This document shows positions 51,918 to 53,047 of a stretch of DNA of 53,047 bases, piece by piece. Below the pieces are notes generated by a model, which did no database searches, was not told where the DNA came from, and worked only from the letters and a program-made list of their open reading frames with translations. A program made the position numbers and the translations under genes. Source of the DNA: Maricaulis sp. Its GTDB lineage: Bacteria > Pseudomonadota > Alphaproteobacteria > Caulobacterales > Maricaulaceae. Where the stretch lies: assembly GCA_029251785.1 (NCBI GenBank), contig JAQXCQ010000180.1, positions 1 to 53,047 on the forward strand. Direction: 5' to 3'. Position 1 is the stretch's first letter, and each line of letters begins with the position of its first letter.

Positions 51918-53047
51918 ATGCGAATAGCAATACTCAAAGAACGACATGCGGAAGAGACCCGCGTGTCGGCCACACCCGACACCATCAAGAAATTCACCGC
52001 ATCAGGGCACGATATCGCCGTTGAGAAGGAGGCCGGAAGCAGTGCCTCCATCAGCGATGCCGCCTTCGAGGAGGCCGGTGCCAGCGTCGGGACGCTCGCG
52101 GCGGTCTTGAAGGGCGCGGACGCGGTCTTCGCTGTGCGGACGCCCGACGAGGCAACACTGGCAAAGCTTCCCAAAGGCACAGTGCTTGTCGCCCAGCTTG
52201 AGCCGCACGGAAACCACACGCAGGCGGAGGCCTTTGCCAAAGCCGGCTTGGATGCTCTGGCGATGGAGTTTGTGCCGCGCATCTCCCGTGCCCAGGCCAT
52301 GGACAGCCTCTCCAGTCAATCCAATCTCGCCGGTTATCGCGCCATCATTGAGGCCACCGCCCTCTATGGTCGAGTCTTCCCGATGATGATGACGGCTGCG
52401 GGCACTGTCGCCCCGGCCAAGGCGTTCATCATGGGTGCCGGTGTTGCCGGTCTACAAGCGATCGCTACGGCACGCCGTCTGGGAGCAATTGTGTCCGCCA
52501 CTGATGTCCGCCCCGCCGCCAAGGAACAGGTTGCCTCGCTGGGAGCCAAATTCGTCGCGGTCGAGGATGAAGAATTCAAACAAGCAGAAACGGCTGGTGG
52601 CTATGCCAAACAGATGTCGGCCGAATACCAGGCCAAGCAGGCCGAACTCGTCGCCGCCCATATCGCTCGCCAGGACATTGTCGTCACCACCGCGTTGATA
52701 CCCGGCCGGCCGGCACCGCGCCTGATCACCAAAGACATGGTCGAGGCCATGAAGCCCGGCTCGGTCATCATCGATATGGCCGCCCCCGCCGGCGGCAATT
52801 GCGAGCTGACCAAATCTGGCGAAGTGGTCGAGCATCAGGGCGTCAAGATTGCAGGTTATACCAATCTCGCGGGGCACCTCCCCGCAGACGCTTCGGCGCT
52901 TTACGCCAAGAACCTCGCCAATCTCCTGCCCCTGCTCATCGATGATGACGGCAATCTCGCCCCCCATTGGGACGATGAAATTATCCAGGGCATGGCGCTC
53001 ACGCATAATGGCGAAGTAGTTCATCCGACACTCGTCAAAGAGGACGC
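51918..53047 (+). CDS. pntA: NAD(P) transhydrogenase subunit alpha (partial at window end)
   Basis: The first 376 codons are visible; the frame is open at the right edge. It begins MRIAILKERHAEETRVSATP, as in PntA, and has AMEFVPRISRAQAMDSLSSQ, GYRAIIEATALYGRVFPMMM, the nucleotide fold FIMGAGVAGLQAIATARRLGA and VIIDMAAPAGGNCELT. This is the NAD(H)-binding domain I of proton-translocating transhydrogenase, which makes NADPH from NADH using the proton gradient. In alphaproteobacteria it is usually split (PntAA, PntAB, PntB), and about 380 residues fits PntAA. Membrane subunits should follow outside the window. Confidence 0.94.
   Translation, partial: MRIAILKERHAEETRVSATPDTIKKFTASGHDIAVEKEAGSSASISDAAFEEAGASVGTLAAVLKGADAVFAVRTPDEATLAKLPKGTVLVAQLEPHGNHTQAEAFAKAGLDALAMEFVPRISRAQAMDSLSSQSNLAGYRAIIEATALYGRVFPMMMTAAGTVAPAKAFIMGAGVAGLQAIATARRLGAIVSATDVRPAAKEQVASLGAKFVAVEDEEFKQAETAGGYAKQMSAEYQAKQAELVAAHIARQDIVVTTALIPGRPAPRLITKDMVEAMKPGSVIIDMAAPAGGNCELTKSGEVVEHQGVKIAGYTNLAGHLPADASALYAKNLANLLPLLIDDDGNLAPHWDDEIIQGMALTHNGEVVHPTLVKED

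Noticed and set aside
52452-53024. 190-residue minus-strand ORF opposite pntA
   Set aside because: The plus strand codes the unmistakable PntA nucleotide-binding region here.

Overview
The window looks like a chromosomal segment of a free-living, probably marine, stalk- or prostheca-type alphaproteobacterium (Caulobacterales/Maricaulales, Hyphomonadaceae-like). Pointers are a CpdR-type single receiver protein, a GapR/DUF2312 nucleoid protein, a TacA-like sigma-54 activator, a 41-residue zinc-free L36, separated motA, an Hsp20 gene with a ROSE-like RNA thermometer, an alphaproteobacterial split pntA with a small COX4_pro_2-type protein before it, two large TonB receptors and two sulfotransferases. 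The genus is inference. I see no phage, insertion sequence, CRISPR array or rRNA.

Layout. 1-3332: a glycosyltransferase-like/sulfotransferase fusion followed 6 nt later by an ABC exporter. 3413-13067: a complete type I secretion locus on the minus strand (ABC ATPase, HlyD adaptor, TolC-like channel) with its likely substrate, a 1642-residue protein carrying seven cadherin repeats, a PPC domain, a serralysin-type zinc protease domain, RTX repeats and a duplicated His/Asp-rich 46-residue module. 13251-17135: kdsD, gpmA, a deaminase-only RibD relative and a pentapeptide-repeat protein. 17205-21649: hsp20 with thermometer, a lipoprotein methyltransferase, a HisN-type phosphatase, an XRE regulator, an N-formylglutamate amidohydrolase-like protein and cpdR. 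21862-24942: a 1026-residue TonB receptor. 25385-27457: tRNA-Val(GAC), a Stf0 sulfotransferase, Mrp/ApbC.

27454-32216: a cobalamin-uptake operon (riboswitch, btuB, btuF, btuC, btuD) with overlapping genes. 32249-36165: a WecG/TagA glycosyltransferase, a small secreted protein, mnmC with an RBBP9-type hydrolase. 36211-38558: motA and an MFS transporter. 38553-42222: a tightly packed operon of two DUF1194 (VWA-like) paralogues, an MltB-type lytic transglycosylase and two unknown proteins. 42294-47085: methyltransferase, L36, HAD phosphatase, TPR protein, hydrolase, gapR and two unknowns. 47465-53047: TacA-like regulator, CPBP protease, hydrolase, two small membrane proteins and the start of pntA, which runs off the window.

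Most functions are housekeeping or uptake. The most individual pieces are the secreted cadherin-metalloprotease with His/Asp repeats, the GT-sulfotransferase/exporter pair, and the DUF1194-DUF1194-transglycosylase operon. All family names are from motif recognition by eye, with no database search.
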